Positions 15,575 through 25,400 of a DNA stretch of 43,393 nucleotides are shown here, piece by piece. The DNA is taken from positions 1 through 43,393 of the forward strand of contig JBDTOO010000028.1 in NCBI GenBank assembly GCA_039933215.1, written 5' to 3'. How positions within the stretch are numbered: the first letter of the stretch is position 1; the number at the start of each line of letters is the position of its first letter. Origin of the DNA: JALYUA01 sp039933215. Its GTDB lineage: Bacteria; Acidobacteriota; Thermoanaerobaculia; UBA5066; Gp7-AA6. The notes below the pieces were generated by a model. The model did not search any database, was not told where the DNA came from, and saw nothing but the letters and a program-made list of their open reading frames with translations. The position numbers were made by a program, and so were the translations under genes.

Positions 15575-17929
15575 ATGATCAAGAAGAGGACGGAATCACG
15601 TCCTGGCAGGTGGGATAGCGCCCGACGCGTGATTTTCGCTCTCGTCGCCGTGCTGTGCGTGCACAGCAGGGCCGCAAGGGCGACCAGCGTCATTCCGATC
15701 TCCGACGCGGAGCTGTCCCGGCGGGCCGACCTGGTCGTGCACGGGACGGTGCTCGCTTCCCAGGTCGAAGAGGATGCCCTCGGGCGGCCGGTCACGGTCA
15801 CCCTCATCCGGCCGCTCGCCATCCTGAAGGGCGGGCTCTCCGGCGACCTCGTCCTCCACCAGGTGGGAGGCACGCTTCCCGACGGGCGGTTTCTGAAGAT
15901 GTGGGGACGGCCCGAGTACTCCCCGGGTCATGAAGTCGTCGTTTTCGCGATCGCCCGGCCGGACGGGGACTACGAGACCGCGGAGATGCTCCTCGGCAAG
16001 TTCGAGGTCTCCCAGGACGCCGCCGGCCATCGCTTCGCGATTCCCGACCTGGCGAAGGGCGTTCATCCCGGCGTCGACGTCTTCGCGAGCGAAGAGGATG
16101 CGGCCCTGGGTATTTCCTCCGACGCCGCGCGCCCCGCCGCCGGCCACCGGCTCGCTTCGGCCGCCGCCGCTACCGTCGCGGACGCCGTCTCGGCCCGGCC
16201 GCTCACCGCGTTTCTGACCGCCATCCGGAACGGACAATTCTCAAGCTTCCGCGCCGCCGAGCCCCAGGGCGCGCTCACGCCGGTGTCGCATTCCGAATGG
16301 ATCGGGCAGGGCAAGACCACCATGTGGGGCAACATCAACAACTCGCTCTGGCGCTACAACAACAATGCCACGGCCGTGTGGGTCCTGAATGGAACGACGA
16401 ACATCGACGGAGGCGGCGTCGCCGAGGCGACGGGCGCTCTGTCGGCCTGGACGTCCGAGCCGAACAGCTCCATCAACTACACCCCGGGCGCTTCGTCCTC
16501 GAATGTGATCTACATGAACGCGACGTCGTCCTCGCTCGGCTGCGGCTGGGCCACGTGCCTGTCTGGCGCGGGAGTCATCGGATGCGGCGGGCCGAACGGC
16601 GGCGGACAGCACAGCTGGCGCGGCGAGACCTACGCGACGATCGTCGGCGGAACCGTCGAGCTGCGGGCGGCGTGCTCCCTCAACGGATACAGCTCCGTCA
16701 TCACCCAGTCGGTGCTCGAGCACGAGCTCGGCCACACGCTCGGTCTCGGCCACCCCGATCAGAACGTCTCCGCGCACGACACCTGCCGGGGCAACGAGAA
16801 CGCCGCGATCATGTACTCCGTCGCGCAGAACCGGGTCAGCCTCGGCACCGACGACGTCGACGCCATCCGCTGGCTGTACGGAGATGGCGGCAGCTCGTGC
16901 ACGGGTCCGGTCCCGCCCTCCGTCTCCGCGATCTCCCCCGCGTCGGGAGTCACCGGTGGCGGAACGTCGATCGCGATCTCCGGCGCGGGCTTTCAGGTCG
17001 GCGCCACGGTGACCGTCGGCGGAACCGCGGCGACCTCTGTGTCCGTGGTGAATGCCTCGACCATTTACGCGACCACGGCCGCGCACGCGGCCGGTTCCGT
17101 CTCCCTCGTCGTGACGAACCCCGATTCCCAGACGGGATCGCGGTCGTTTTCCTACGTCGCTGTGCTGGCGAACGGCACGGATCTCGACGCCAGCGGCGGC
17201 ACGGACATCATCTGGAGGAATTCGGCCTCGGGCATCAACAGCATCTGGCTGATGAACGGCACCACCGCCGCCAATGTCGTGCCGCTGATGTCGGTCACCG
17301 ATCCGGCCTGGAAGCTCGTCGGCGCCGGCGACTTCAACGCCGACGGAAAGAACGACCTGGTCTGGCGCAACGACTCGACGGGGTTGAACTCGCTCTGGCT
17401 CATGAACGGCACGACGGTGTCTTCCGTCATCTCGCTGGCCGCCGTCCCCGACACGAACTGGAAGATCGTCGGCGTCGCGGACTTCAACGCGGACGGCAAG
17501 GCCGACATCGTGTGGCGCAACGTCGTGAACGGTTTGAACTCCGTGTGGCTCATGAACGGCACGGTGACGTCGTCGATCGCCGGACTCCCGACGGTTCCCG
17601 ATCAGAGCTGGAAGATCGCGGGCGTGGGCGACTTGAACGGCGACGGCAAGCCGGACATCGTCTGGCGGTCCTCGGTCGGACTGAACGCCGTCTGGATGAT
17701 GAATGGCACGACCTCGATGGGCGTCCAGGGAATTCCGAACCAGACCGATCTCAACTGGGTGATCGCGGGCGTCGGCGACTTCAACGGAGACCACCGCGCG
17801 GACCTGATCTGGCGCAACAAGTTGAACGGCCTGAACGCCTTCTGGACCATGAACGGATCGACGGTCACGGCCGTCGTGGGCCTGCCGACACTTTCGGACG
17901 TCAACTGGTCAATCGGCGCCCCGCACTGA
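15575..17929 (+). CDS. Secreted matrixin-type metalloprotease with IPT/TIG and five C-terminal repeats
   Basis: 784 residues. The ATG at 15575 follows GGAGG by four bases and opens a signal peptide (to ~residue 35). Residues ~40-230 form an N-terminal region of unknown fold (VHGTVLASQ...). The catalytic domain carries the zinc motif HELGHTLGLGH at ~382-392 and a Met-turn AIMYS near 411, as in matrixin/metzincin proteases. An IPT/TIG Ig-like domain spans ~447-525. Residues ~538-784 are five ~48-residue repeats of the form GDFNxDGKxDIVWRN...GLNSVWLMNGT...W-K-I-V-G, FG-GAP/VCBS-like with DxNxDGxxD calcium-type loops. The next gene has the same tail. Likely an extracellular peptidase. Confidence 0.9.
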   Translation: MIKKRTESRPGRWDSARRVIFALVAVLCVHSRAARATSVIPISDAELSRRADLVVHGTVLASQVEEDALGRPVTVTLIRPLAILKGGLSGDLVLHQVGGTLPDGRFLKMWGRPEYSPGHEVVVFAIARPDGDYETAEMLLGKFEVSQDAAGHRFAIPDLAKGVHPGVDVFASEEDAALGISSDAARPAAGHRLASAAAATVADAVSARPLTAFLTAIRNGQFSSFRAAEPQGALTPVSHSEWIGQGKTTMWGNINNSLWRYNNNATAVWVLNGTTNIDGGGVAEATGALSAWTSEPNSSINYTPGASSSNVIYMNATSSSLGCGWATCLSGAGVIGCGGPNGGGQHSWRGETYATIVGGTVELRAACSLNGYSSVITQSVLEHELGHTLGLGHPDQNVSAHDTCRGNENAAIMYSVAQNRVSLGTDDVDAIRWLYGDGGSSCTGPVPPSVSAISPASGVTGGGTSIAISGAGFQVGATVTVGGTAATSVSVVNASTIYATTAAHAAGSVSLVVTNPDSQTGSRSFSYVAVLANGTDLDASGGTDIIWRNSASGINSIWLMNGTTAANVVPLMSVTDPAWKLVGAGDFNADGKNDLVWRNDSTGLNSLWLMNGTTVSSVISLAAVPDTNWKIVGVADFNADGKADIVWRNVVNGLNSVWLMNGTVTSSIAGLPTVPDQSWKIAGVGDLNGDGKPDIVWRSSVGLNAVWMMNGTTSMGVQGIPNQTDLNWVIAGVGDFNGDHRADLIWRNKLNGLNAFWTMNGSTVTAVVGLPTLSDVNWSIGAPH

Positions 17930-17983
17930 TCCTCGATCGTCTATCTTGTCGGGATGGTTTTCCGCCACGCCGTGGCGGGATGG

Positions 17984-18019
17984 GAAGAGCGCCGGAAGCC
18001 AGCCGGCGCTCTTCTCTTT
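17984..18019 (+). terminator. Intrinsic terminator after the metalloprotease gene
   Basis: A perfect 12-bp stem, GAAGAGCGCCGG (17984-17995) and CCGGCGCTCTTC (18003-18014), with a 7-base loop followed by TCTTT. The U-run is short and interrupted, so efficiency is uncertain. A smaller hairpin (CGCCACGCCGTGGCG) lies just upstream. Confidence 0.65.
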
Positions 18020-18090
18020 CCGAAGCGGCGCTTTCGTCGTTCTCGGGGCGCCCTGTCGCCGGCGGCGCCCCGCTTTATCGAGGTGAGCTC

Positions 18091-20058
18091 GTGAAGGGAT
18101 TTCTCCGTCCGCTCGTTCGTCGGGCTTCGTCGAAGCGTTCCCGCGGGGCGGCCGGGTGCGCCGCGTTTCTCCTCGCCGCGTCCGGCCTCCTGGCCCAGGC
18201 GCCCGCGGCGCCGCCGATCGCACTGCGCAGACTGGCCACGGGCCTGGCGAGCCCCACGAACATCTCTCACGCGGGCGACTCGCGGATCTTCCTGGTGCTC
18301 AAGGGCGGGCAGGTCGTGATCTGGAACGGCGCCTCCATCCGCACGACGCCGTTTCTCGACATCGCGGCCCTCGTTTCGACCAACTCCGAAGAGGGGCTTC
18401 TCGGCCTCGCGTTTCATCCGCAATACGCGACGAACGGCTGGTTCTACATCTATTACACGAACACGAGCGGCAGCCTCGTCATCGCCCGATACCACGTGCT
18501 CGCCTCGGATCCCAACCGCGCGGATCCGGCGAGCGGCGTCTCGCTCCTGACGATTCCGCACCCCACGTTTCAGAACCACAACGGCGGGAACCTGAAATTC
18601 GGACCGGACGGATACCTCTACATCGGCACCGGCGACGGGGGATCCGGCGGAGACCCGAGCTGCAACGCGCAGCGCTCCGACGTGCTGCTGGGAAAACTGC
18701 TCCGCATCGACGTCGACCAGAACACGACGGCGCCGCCCTACTACGGTATTCCTCCGACGAACCCGTTTGCCGGCGCGGGCGACCCGCTCGACGAGATCTG
18801 GGCGCGCGGCCTGCGCAACCCCTGGCGCTTCTCCTTCGACCGGCTGACGGGAGACCTCTTCATCGCGGACGTGGGACAGGGAGAGCGTGAGGAGATCGAC
18901 TTCCAGCCCGAGGACAGCACGGGCGGGGAGAACTACGGCTGGAGAGTGATGGAAGGGGAGAACTGCTACTCGACCACGTCCTGTCCGGCCTACGTTCCTC
19001 CCTGCGGGTCCGCCGCGCTCGCGGCGCCCATCGTGACGTACGGCCACGGCAACGGCGACTGCTCCGTCACGGGCGGGTACCGGTACCGCGGATCCACCAT
19101 TCCGCTGCTCGCGGGCCGTTACCTCTACGGCGACTTCTGCTCGGGCCGGATCTGGTCCGCCGCCCAGGCCGGCCCGGCGTGGACCCCGGCGCTCCACGCG
19201 ACCACCGCCGCGAACGTGAGCTCCTTCGGCGAGGGACCGGCGGGCGAGCTCTACCTGACGACGTTGAACGGAGCGTTCTACCGGATCGTCGGCCCACCGC
19301 ACGCGGATTTCGGCGGCGACGGGAAGACCGATCTCGTCTGGCGTAACACGTCGAACGGCCTCGACGGGGTCTGGAACATGGATGGAACCGCGGTGGCGTC
19401 GGTGACCTCGATCCCCCAGGTGCTGGACATCAACTGGCGGATCGTGGGAACCGCGGACTTCAACGGCGACGGGAAGACGGATCTGCTCTGGCACCACCGG
19501 ACCAGCGGAGCGACGAGCATCTGGCTGATGAACGGGACGGCCCTCCTCTCGATGGTGGCCCAGCAGACCGTGCCCGACACGACGTGGGAGATCGAGGGGA
19601 CGGGCGACTTCAACCGCGACGGCCGCCCGGACATCGTCTGGCGCAACCGCATCTCAGGTCTGAACTCCGTGTGGCTGATGCAGGGGACGACGTTCTCGTC
19701 GGTGGCATCCCTCCCCAGGGTGGCGGACGCGAACTGGAGGCTCTCGGCCATCGCGGACTTCAATTCCGACGGCTCCTCGGATCTCGTCTGGCGCCACGCG
19801 GTCAGCGGCTCGACCGGCATCTGGCTGATGAACGGGACGGCCTACGTCTCCGGCGTGACGCTCCCGACGGTGGCGGACCCGGGTTGGCAAATCGACGCGA
19901 CGGGCGACTTCGACGGCGACGACCGCGCGGACCTCGTCTGGCGCCATCACGGGACGGGTCTCGCCGGCATCTGGCTGATGAACGGGACGGCGGTCTCGGC
20001 CGTCGTCTCGATCCCGTCGGTGACGGACACGAACTGGGAGCTCGTCGGGGCCCGCTGA
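18091..20058 (+). CDS. PQQ-type sugar (sorbosone/glucose) dehydrogenase with five C-terminal repeats
   Basis: 655 residues. GTG start at 18091, supported by GAGG upstream and by the signal peptide that follows (RGAAGCAAFLLAASGLLAQ); the frame is open far upstream but that part is a shadow of the previous gene. Residues ~43-400 match the soluble PQQ glucose/sorbosone dehydrogenase propeller (PF07995): GLASPTNISH, GLLGLAFHPQY, NHNGGNLKFGPDGYLYIGTGDGG, LRIDVD, ARGLRNPWRFSFD and IADVGQGEREEID. The His in NHNGG fits the catalytic base position. No haem c motif is visible. Residues ~403-655 are five FG-GAP/VCBS-like repeats matching those of the upstream protease. Probably oxidises a sugar outside the cell; substrate unknown. 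Confidence 0.9.
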   Translation: MKGFLRPLVRRASSKRSRGAAGCAAFLLAASGLLAQAPAAPPIALRRLATGLASPTNISHAGDSRIFLVLKGGQVVIWNGASIRTTPFLDIAALVSTNSEEGLLGLAFHPQYATNGWFYIYYTNTSGSLVIARYHVLASDPNRADPASGVSLLTIPHPTFQNHNGGNLKFGPDGYLYIGTGDGGSGGDPSCNAQRSDVLLGKLLRIDVDQNTTAPPYYGIPPTNPFAGAGDPLDEIWARGLRNPWRFSFDRLTGDLFIADVGQGEREEIDFQPEDSTGGENYGWRVMEGENCYSTTSCPAYVPPCGSAALAAPIVTYGHGNGDCSVTGGYRYRGSTIPLLAGRYLYGDFCSGRIWSAAQAGPAWTPALHATTAANVSSFGEGPAGELYLTTLNGAFYRIVGPPHADFGGDGKTDLVWRNTSNGLDGVWNMDGTAVASVTSIPQVLDINWRIVGTADFNGDGKTDLLWHHRTSGATSIWLMNGTALLSMVAQQTVPDTTWEIEGTGDFNRDGRPDIVWRNRISGLNSVWLMQGTTFSSVASLPRVADANWRLSAIADFNSDGSSDLVWRHAVSGSTGIWLMNGTAYVSGVTLPTVADPGWQIDATGDFDGDDRADLVWRHHGTGLAGIWLMNGTAVSAVVSIPSVTDTNWELVGAR

Positions 20059-20107
20059 GACGATCCGCCGCCGCTACGGCGCCGCTCGCGGCTAAAATGC
20101 CCTGACG

Positions 20108-22039
20108 ATGTGCGGCATCACCGGGTTCGTCTCGCGGGAGCCACTCTCCCGCGGCCTCCTCGCCGCGATGAACGAGACGCTCCGCCACCGGGGCCCGGAC
20201 GACGCCGGAGTCTGGCTGTCGCCCGCGTCGACCGTGGCGCGGGACGGGTCGAAGCGAACCGAGGGTGAGGTGGGCCTCGCCCAGCAGCGGCTCGCGATCC
20301 TCGACCTTTCGCCCGCGGGCCACAACCCGATGGCCAACGACGACGGCTCCCTGTGGATCACCTACAACGGCGAGGTCTTCAACTTCCTCGAGGTACGCCG
20401 GGATCTCGAAGCGGCGGGATTCCGGTTTCGCTCGGGGACCGACACCGAGGTCATCCTCAAGGCGTACGAGAAGTGGGGACGCGCCTGCCTGGATCGGTTC
20501 GTCGGCATGTTCGCGTTCGCGATCTGGGACTCGAAGCGGAGATCCCTCTTCGCCGCCCGGGACCGCCTCGGGATCAAGCCCTTCTACTACCTCTGGAACG
20601 GCCGGGAGCTCGCGTTCGCGTCCGAGCTGAAGGCGCTGCGCCTCCACCCGGCTTTCGAGGGGGAAATCGACGCGGACGCCCTCGCGCAATACCTCCGGTT
20701 CCAGTACGTGCCGAGCCCGCGGTCGATCTACCGCGAGGTCTTCAAGCTCCCGCCCGGCTTCCTTCTGGAGCTCGAAGGCGGCCGCGTCCGCACCGAACGC
20801 TACTGGGACCCGGTCGCGATCGCGTCCCGCGGCGTCTCGTCGGTGCCCGAGAAAGAGCTTTCCCAGAAGTTCGAGGCTCTCGTGTCCGAAGCGGTCCACT
20901 ACCGGATGATCTCTGACGTCCCTCTCGGAGCGTTCCTGTCCGGCGGCGTGGATTCGTCGACGGTCGTCGCGCTGATGCGCGAGAAGGCGACGGGCCCCGT
21001 GAAGACCTTCTCGATCGGCTTCGAGGAGAAGGCGCTCGACGAGTCGCCTTATGCGCGGGAGGTGGCGCGCCACCTGGGAACGGAGCATCACGAAAAGATC
21101 TGCACGATGCAGGACGCGCTCGATCTCATTCCCATGCTCGCGAAGCACTACGACGAGCCCTTCGCCGACTCGTCCGCGATCCCGACGATGCTGGTTTCGC
21201 AATTCGCCCGGGAGCACGTCACCGTCGCTCTGTCGGGGGACGGCGGAGACGAGCTGTTCTGGGGCTACGCCCGCTACTTCGCCTACCAGCGGATGGGTTC
21301 GCTCCTGAAGAGTCCCCGGTGGCTCCGCCGGGGAGCCGCTTCGATGATGTCGCTCATCCCGGACCGGCGCTTCCGGCGCGCGGGCTCGCTCCTGCGCGAG
21401 GAATCGGCGAGCGACGATCGCTATCTCCGGTTCGTGAAGATCCTGATGGCGGAGGAAGTAAAATCGCTGTGCGGGCGTGACGCGGAGCTGCCCGCCCTCT
21501 ACGAGGACGCCAAGAGACGGCTCGGCGGCTCGCGGCCGGACGCGGTCTCGATCCGCGACCTGGTCAGCTACCTGCCGGAGGACATCCTCACGAAGGTGGA
21601 TCGCGCGAGCATGGCGTTCTCGCTCGAGGCGAGGGTGCCGCTCCTCGACCACCGTCTCGTCGAGTTTTCGCTCGCGCTCCCGTTCCACCTCAAGTACCGG
21701 GACGGCCAGGGCAAGTACCTGCTCCGACAGGTCCTCGACCGCCGCGTGCCCCGGCGCCTCATCGACCGGCCGAAGATCGGATTCGGCGTGCCGCTCCGGC
21801 GGTGGTTCGCCGGCGAGCTGCGCCCCGCTCTGCAGGAGACGCTCTCGCCCGCCGCGGTGGCGCGTGCCGGCCTGGTGGATCCCGACGGCGTCGCGCGACT
21901 TCTCGGGAAGGACTTCGACATCGCGCGCACGCGTCCGGAGGTGATCTGGCTCCTGTACGTGCTGCACCTGTGGGGCGCGGAGGCGGCCTCGGCGAGACAC
22001 TTCCCGCAGAGCGCGGCCCCGACGCTTGCGCACGCCTGA
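20108..22039 (+). CDS. asnB: Asparagine synthetase (glutamine-hydrolysing)
   Basis: 643 residues. The start is fixed by MCGITGF, which places the nucleophilic Cys2 of the N-terminal glutamine amidotransferase domain; RHRGPDDAG and YNGEVFNF follow. The synthetase domain has the ATP pyrophosphatase loop FLSGGVDSS and LSGDGGDELFWGY. It makes asparagine, or amidates a related carboxylate, using glutamine and ATP in the cytosol. Copies of asnB beside glycosyltransferases are common in surface-polysaccharide clusters, where they may modify a sugar acid; that role is inferred here from the three following genes. Confidence 0.93.
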   Translation: MCGITGFVSREPLSRGLLAAMNETLRHRGPDDAGVWLSPASTVARDGSKRTEGEVGLAQQRLAILDLSPAGHNPMANDDGSLWITYNGEVFNFLEVRRDLEAAGFRFRSGTDTEVILKAYEKWGRACLDRFVGMFAFAIWDSKRRSLFAARDRLGIKPFYYLWNGRELAFASELKALRLHPAFEGEIDADALAQYLRFQYVPSPRSIYREVFKLPPGFLLELEGGRVRTERYWDPVAIASRGVSSVPEKELSQKFEALVSEAVHYRMISDVPLGAFLSGGVDSSTVVALMREKATGPVKTFSIGFEEKALDESPYAREVARHLGTEHHEKICTMQDALDLIPMLAKHYDEPFADSSAIPTMLVSQFAREHVTVALSGDGGDELFWGYARYFAYQRMGSLLKSPRWLRRGAASMMSLIPDRRFRRAGSLLREESASDDRYLRFVKILMAEEVKSLCGRDAELPALYEDAKRRLGGSRPDAVSIRDLVSYLPEDILTKVDRASMAFSLEARVPLLDHRLVEFSLALPFHLKYRDGQGKYLLRQVLDRRVPRRLIDRPKIGFGVPLRRWFAGELRPALQETLSPAAVARAGLVDPDGVARLLGKDFDIARTRPEVIWLLYVLHLWGAEAASARHFPQSAAPTLAHA

Positions 22040-23303
22040 AGCAGCGGCTGGGCCCGCTCCAATCCGGCTTCTTCGGGTCATCTCCCGTCTGAACGTCGGC
22101 GGACCCGCCCGCCAGGTCTTCTGGGTCTCGCGGGGGCTCGTCCCCCTCGGCTACGAGACCACGGTCGTGACGGGCGCCGTCCCCGCGAACGAGGATGACC
22201 TCGAAGCGCCGTTCGACGCAGCCGGCGTCCCGGTCGTCCGGTTCCCCGCGATGGAGCGGGAGATCTCCCCGCTCGCCGACCTCGCCGCCGCATGGCGGAT
22301 GCGGCGCCTCATCCGGGAGGCGCGGCCGGATCTCATCCACGTCCACCTCTCCAAGGCGGCGTTCCTGGTCCGCGTCGCCCGCATCCTCTCCCCGTTCTCC
22401 GCCCATCCACCCGTCGTCTACACGCACCACGGGAACCGGTTGCGGGGATACTTCTCGCCCGTGAAGGCCGGCGTCGTGCGCTGGACGGAGAGGCTCCTGG
22501 CGCGCTTTACCGACCGCTTCCTCGTCCTTTCCCCGCAGCAGCGCGACGAGATCTCCGGCGAGCTCCGGATCGGAGACCCGCGGCGTTACCGGGTGGTGCC
22601 CCTGGCGGTCGACCTGTCGTTTCTCGAGCGGCTCGACGAACACCGCGGGGCGCTGCGCGCCGAGCTCGGCCTCGAGCCGGGGCGTCCTCTCATCGGGATC
22701 GTCGGACGTGTCGCTCCCGTCAAGGAGCACGCGATGTTCATCGACGCGGCCGCCGAGGTCCTCCGCGGCTGGGAGGGAGAGGGACGTCCCTTCTTCGTCG
22801 TCATCGGCTCGGGAAGCGCCGGCGAGATGGAGGCGCTCCGAAGTCGAGTGGATCGCGCGGGCATCGGCGGCTCCTTCCGGTTTCTCGGGACGCGCCCGGA
22901 CCCCGCCGCCTTCCTCGCGGACCTCGACGTCGTCGCCCTCACGTCGCGCAACGAGGGCACGCCGCTCTCGCTCATCGAGGCGATGGCGGCGAGCCGCGCG
23001 ATCGTGGCGACGGACGTCGGGGGCGTGCGGGACATCCTGACGCGCGAGTGGACGGACGGCGCGGACGGCCCCTGGCGCGAGTCGGAGGAACCGCGGGGAC
23101 TCCTCGTTGCCTCGGGTGACGTCCGCGGCTTCGCGGCGGCCGTCACCGCGCTGCTTCGGGATCCCGCGGCCCGGGCGCGCCTGGCGCTCGCGGGCGAGCG
23201 GCACGCCCGCTCGGCTTTCTCGCTCGAGCGGTTACTGGGGGATCTCGATCGGGTCTACCGTGAGCTGCTCCGGCCCGATCGCTTCCGGCCGCGCCGGCCC
23301 TGA
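22026..23303 (+). CDS. GT4-family glycosyltransferase
   Basis: 425 residues from a TTG at 22026; no ATG or GTG lies nearby in frame, and the start overlaps the asnB end by 14 bases, so translational coupling is likely. GT-B fold: N-terminal RVISRLNVGGPARQVFWVSRGL (glycine loop), DLIHVHLSKAAFLVR, then the C-terminal donor domain with IGIVGRVAPVKEHAMFI, FRFLGTRPD, and the E-x7-E region SRNEGTPLSLIEAMAASRAIVATDVGGVRDI. Transfers a nucleotide-activated sugar in cell-surface glycan assembly; specificity cannot be read. Its last 72 bases overlap the 3' end of the convergent gene at 23232. Confidence 0.9.
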   Translation: MRTPEAAAGPAPIRLLRVISRLNVGGPARQVFWVSRGLVPLGYETTVVTGAVPANEDDLEAPFDAAGVPVVRFPAMEREISPLADLAAAWRMRRLIREARPDLIHVHLSKAAFLVRVARILSPFSAHPPVVYTHHGNRLRGYFSPVKAGVVRWTERLLARFTDRFLVLSPQQRDEISGELRIGDPRRYRVVPLAVDLSFLERLDEHRGALRAELGLEPGRPLIGIVGRVAPVKEHAMFIDAAAEVLRGWEGEGRPFFVVIGSGSAGEMEALRSRVDRAGIGGSFRFLGTRPDPAAFLADLDVVALTSRNEGTPLSLIEAMAASRAIVATDVGGVRDILTREWTDGADGPWRESEEPRGLLVASGDVRGFAAAVTALLRDPAARARLALAGERHARSAFSLERLLGDLDRVYRELLRPDRFRPRRP

Positions 23304-25376
23304 CCGGGGGCGGCCCGCCCGACGTGCCCACCGCACGAGCCGGACGGCGAGCGCGGCCGCGGAAGCGACGGCGACGCTGTAGCCGATCAGGAGAAACGAG
23401 AGGATCCGCCAGTCGAGGCGAAATGCCGCCGCGCCCGCGAGAAACGAGACCGGCCCCAGGAAGACGCAGAGGACGAAGCCGAGCGCGACGCCGGGGCGGC
23501 GCCACGAGAGGCGCCGCCCGCTCCGACGGCGGTCCCGGCTTCTCCAGCGGAGCAGGAGCAGCGGGATCCCCGCGACGTAGATCCAGAACACGCCGCCGGA
23601 GGCTCCCGGAAAAAATCCGGGCGTCGACGCCCAGTACCCGAAGAGCGCGCGGCCGTATCCCCGCGCGATGTGCGTCCCCACCTGCGCCGGAGTGTGGAGT
23701 CCGAAGACGTAGCGGCCCGTGGTCGTGAGCGGACCAGCGAACAGGTTCGCGGCGACGGCCGCCCGCGACGGGAATCCCGGCCGCCCCGCGAACTCGAGAT
23801 TCCGGAAGCCCGTCGCGTAGATGTTCAGCGCGTAGAAGGGATCGCCGAAGCGGCTCCGGCAGGAGACGAGGAATGGCGCGACCGCCAGGATCGCGATAGC
23901 GGTCGGAACGAGGACGTTCCGCCATGCGGCGGGACCCCGGCGTAAGAGGCCGAACACCACGAGGACGAGGAACGCCGGCACGATCGCGTTCAGCCTCGTG
24001 AGAACCATCGCCGAGAGAAGAAGGGCGAGCGCCGCGGTCCGCCACCCCTCCGAGCGCACCGTGCGCGGGAGGAGGACCACGCAGAACAGGCAGAGCAGGA
24101 GCGCGAAGAGCTCGTCGCGGAGGCCTTCGACCGAGAGCGTCGAGAGCCCGGGATGGACGGCGAGGAAGAGCGCCGCGACGAGCCCGGCGGAGGCGCCGAA
24201 CAGCCGCCGGCCCAGGCCGTACACAGCCGCGACGAAGGCGAGCCCGATGAGAAGAGATGTGAAGCGGGTCGCCGCCTCCGTGGGGCCGGCCGCGGCGTAC
24301 GCGCCGCGGAGGAGCCAGACGAACAGCGGCTCGCGCGCGGTTGCGAACCATCCGGACGGCGCCGAGGCGATCGACCGGAACACGTCCGCGTCGGGAGCGA
24401 AGGGCTTCGCATCCGTCTGCCAGGCGAGCCAACGGGACCACGCGGCGAGCGACAGCGCGAGAAGCGCCAGGACGGACGACGCCGCGCGCCAGCGCGCCGG
24501 CCGCCGCATCGCCAGAAGGATGGCCGCCGCCGCGGCCGCCGCGGCGAAGAGCACCGGACGCCCTTCGACGAGGATTCGGTTCGCCGGCGCGTCCATTGCC
24601 GCCGGCCACGCGGCCGCCGCGGCGCACAGGGCGGCCGCCGCCCCGAGCCGGAGGGCGAGTCGGCGGGCGGTCGCGGGCGAACCCCGGCCGGCCACGAACA
24701 CGGCGATCAGCCCGAAGAAGAGCGCGAACACCCGCGGATGCGCCCATCCGGGGACCTCGTTCGCGCAGCGCAGCTGGAGCTGATCCAGGATGAGCCGCTC
24801 GGGAGAGCCCGCGGGCTCCCGGTCCGAAGCCGTTACCCGGACCCAGATCCGCCGCGACCGCTCCTGCGCACCCCCCAGAGTCAGGAGCGGGGCGCCGAGC
24901 CGGTGGACGTCGCGGGCGATGACTCTCCAGGCGACGCCGTCGTCGGACACCGAGATCGTGTTCGACACGGCCGGCGTCGGCCGGTAGAGCCAGATCGAGA
25001 GAAACGCGGCCTGCCCGGCGGGAAGATCGACGGTCAGGACGAGGACTCCGTCGGCGCCGGGCACGAGGACGAGCCCATACATGCCGTAAGACCAGCCGGA
25101 GAATCGGACGGCACGCCGGGAGAGGGAAGCCATGCGGTCGTTCAAGTCCTGGGTCTCGATCGAGGGCGGCGGCACGGACGTCGGGCCGCGGCGAAAGGCG
25201 GGACGGAGGACGAGAGACGTCAGGAGGAAGGAGGCGCAGGCCGCGAGGACGACGCCGCCTCTCCGTCCCGGGCGAAAGGGCAGGAAGCTTCGTCGTGGTG
25301 GATCGGATCTTTCCGCCCTCTCGCCCCCGTTCGCGTCCGTCTGGGTCGGAGGGAAAGGCGGCCGGTCAGCACCCAA
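23232..25376 (-). CDS. GT39-like membrane glycosyltransferase with extracytoplasmic domain
   Basis: 714 residues. TTG start at 25376, 24 bases after the preceding gene; later ATGs would remove the first membrane helix. One helix at ~40-60 is followed by a ~150-residue beta-rich extracytoplasmic domain (VLTVDLPAGQAAFLSIWLYR, ISVSDDGVAWRVIARDV) and then about ten hydrophobic segments. The acidic PDADVF and the REPLFVWLLRGAYAAAGPTEAATR region, plus LFLAVHPGLSTLSVEGLRDELFALL, resemble the PMT/ArnT (GT39/PF13231) membrane enzymes that use polyprenyl-phosphate sugars. Probably glycosylates a surface acceptor. The family fit is by pattern only, and the large N-terminal domain is unusual. Confidence 0.75.
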   Translation of the reverse strand: MGADRPPFPPTQTDANGGERAERSDPPRRSFLPFRPGRRGGVVLAACASFLLTSLVLRPAFRRGPTSVPPPSIETQDLNDRMASLSRRAVRFSGWSYGMYGLVLVPGADGVLVLTVDLPAGQAAFLSIWLYRPTPAVSNTISVSDDGVAWRVIARDVHRLGAPLLTLGGAQERSRRIWVRVTASDREPAGSPERLILDQLQLRCANEVPGWAHPRVFALFFGLIAVFVAGRGSPATARRLALRLGAAAALCAAAAAWPAAMDAPANRILVEGRPVLFAAAAAAAAILLAMRRPARWRAASSVLALLALSLAAWSRWLAWQTDAKPFAPDADVFRSIASAPSGWFATAREPLFVWLLRGAYAAAGPTEAATRFTSLLIGLAFVAAVYGLGRRLFGASAGLVAALFLAVHPGLSTLSVEGLRDELFALLLCLFCVVLLPRTVRSEGWRTAALALLLSAMVLTRLNAIVPAFLVLVVFGLLRRGPAAWRNVLVPTAIAILAVAPFLVSCRSRFGDPFYALNIYATGFRNLEFAGRPGFPSRAAVAANLFAGPLTTTGRYVFGLHTPAQVGTHIARGYGRALFGYWASTPGFFPGASGGVFWIYVAGIPLLLLRWRSRDRRRSGRRLSWRRPGVALGFVLCVFLGPVSFLAGAAAFRLDWRILSFLLIGYSVAVASAAALAVRLVRWARRAGRPRSGPARPEAIGPEQLTVDPIEIPQ

Positions 25377-25400
25377 TCGTCGACCGCTCGCCCCGGGAGA

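Noticed and set aside
16297..18090. N-terminal extension of the PQQ dehydrogenase frame
   Set aside because: It overlaps the metalloprotease gene in another frame and has low-complexity composition; the signal peptide begins at 18091.
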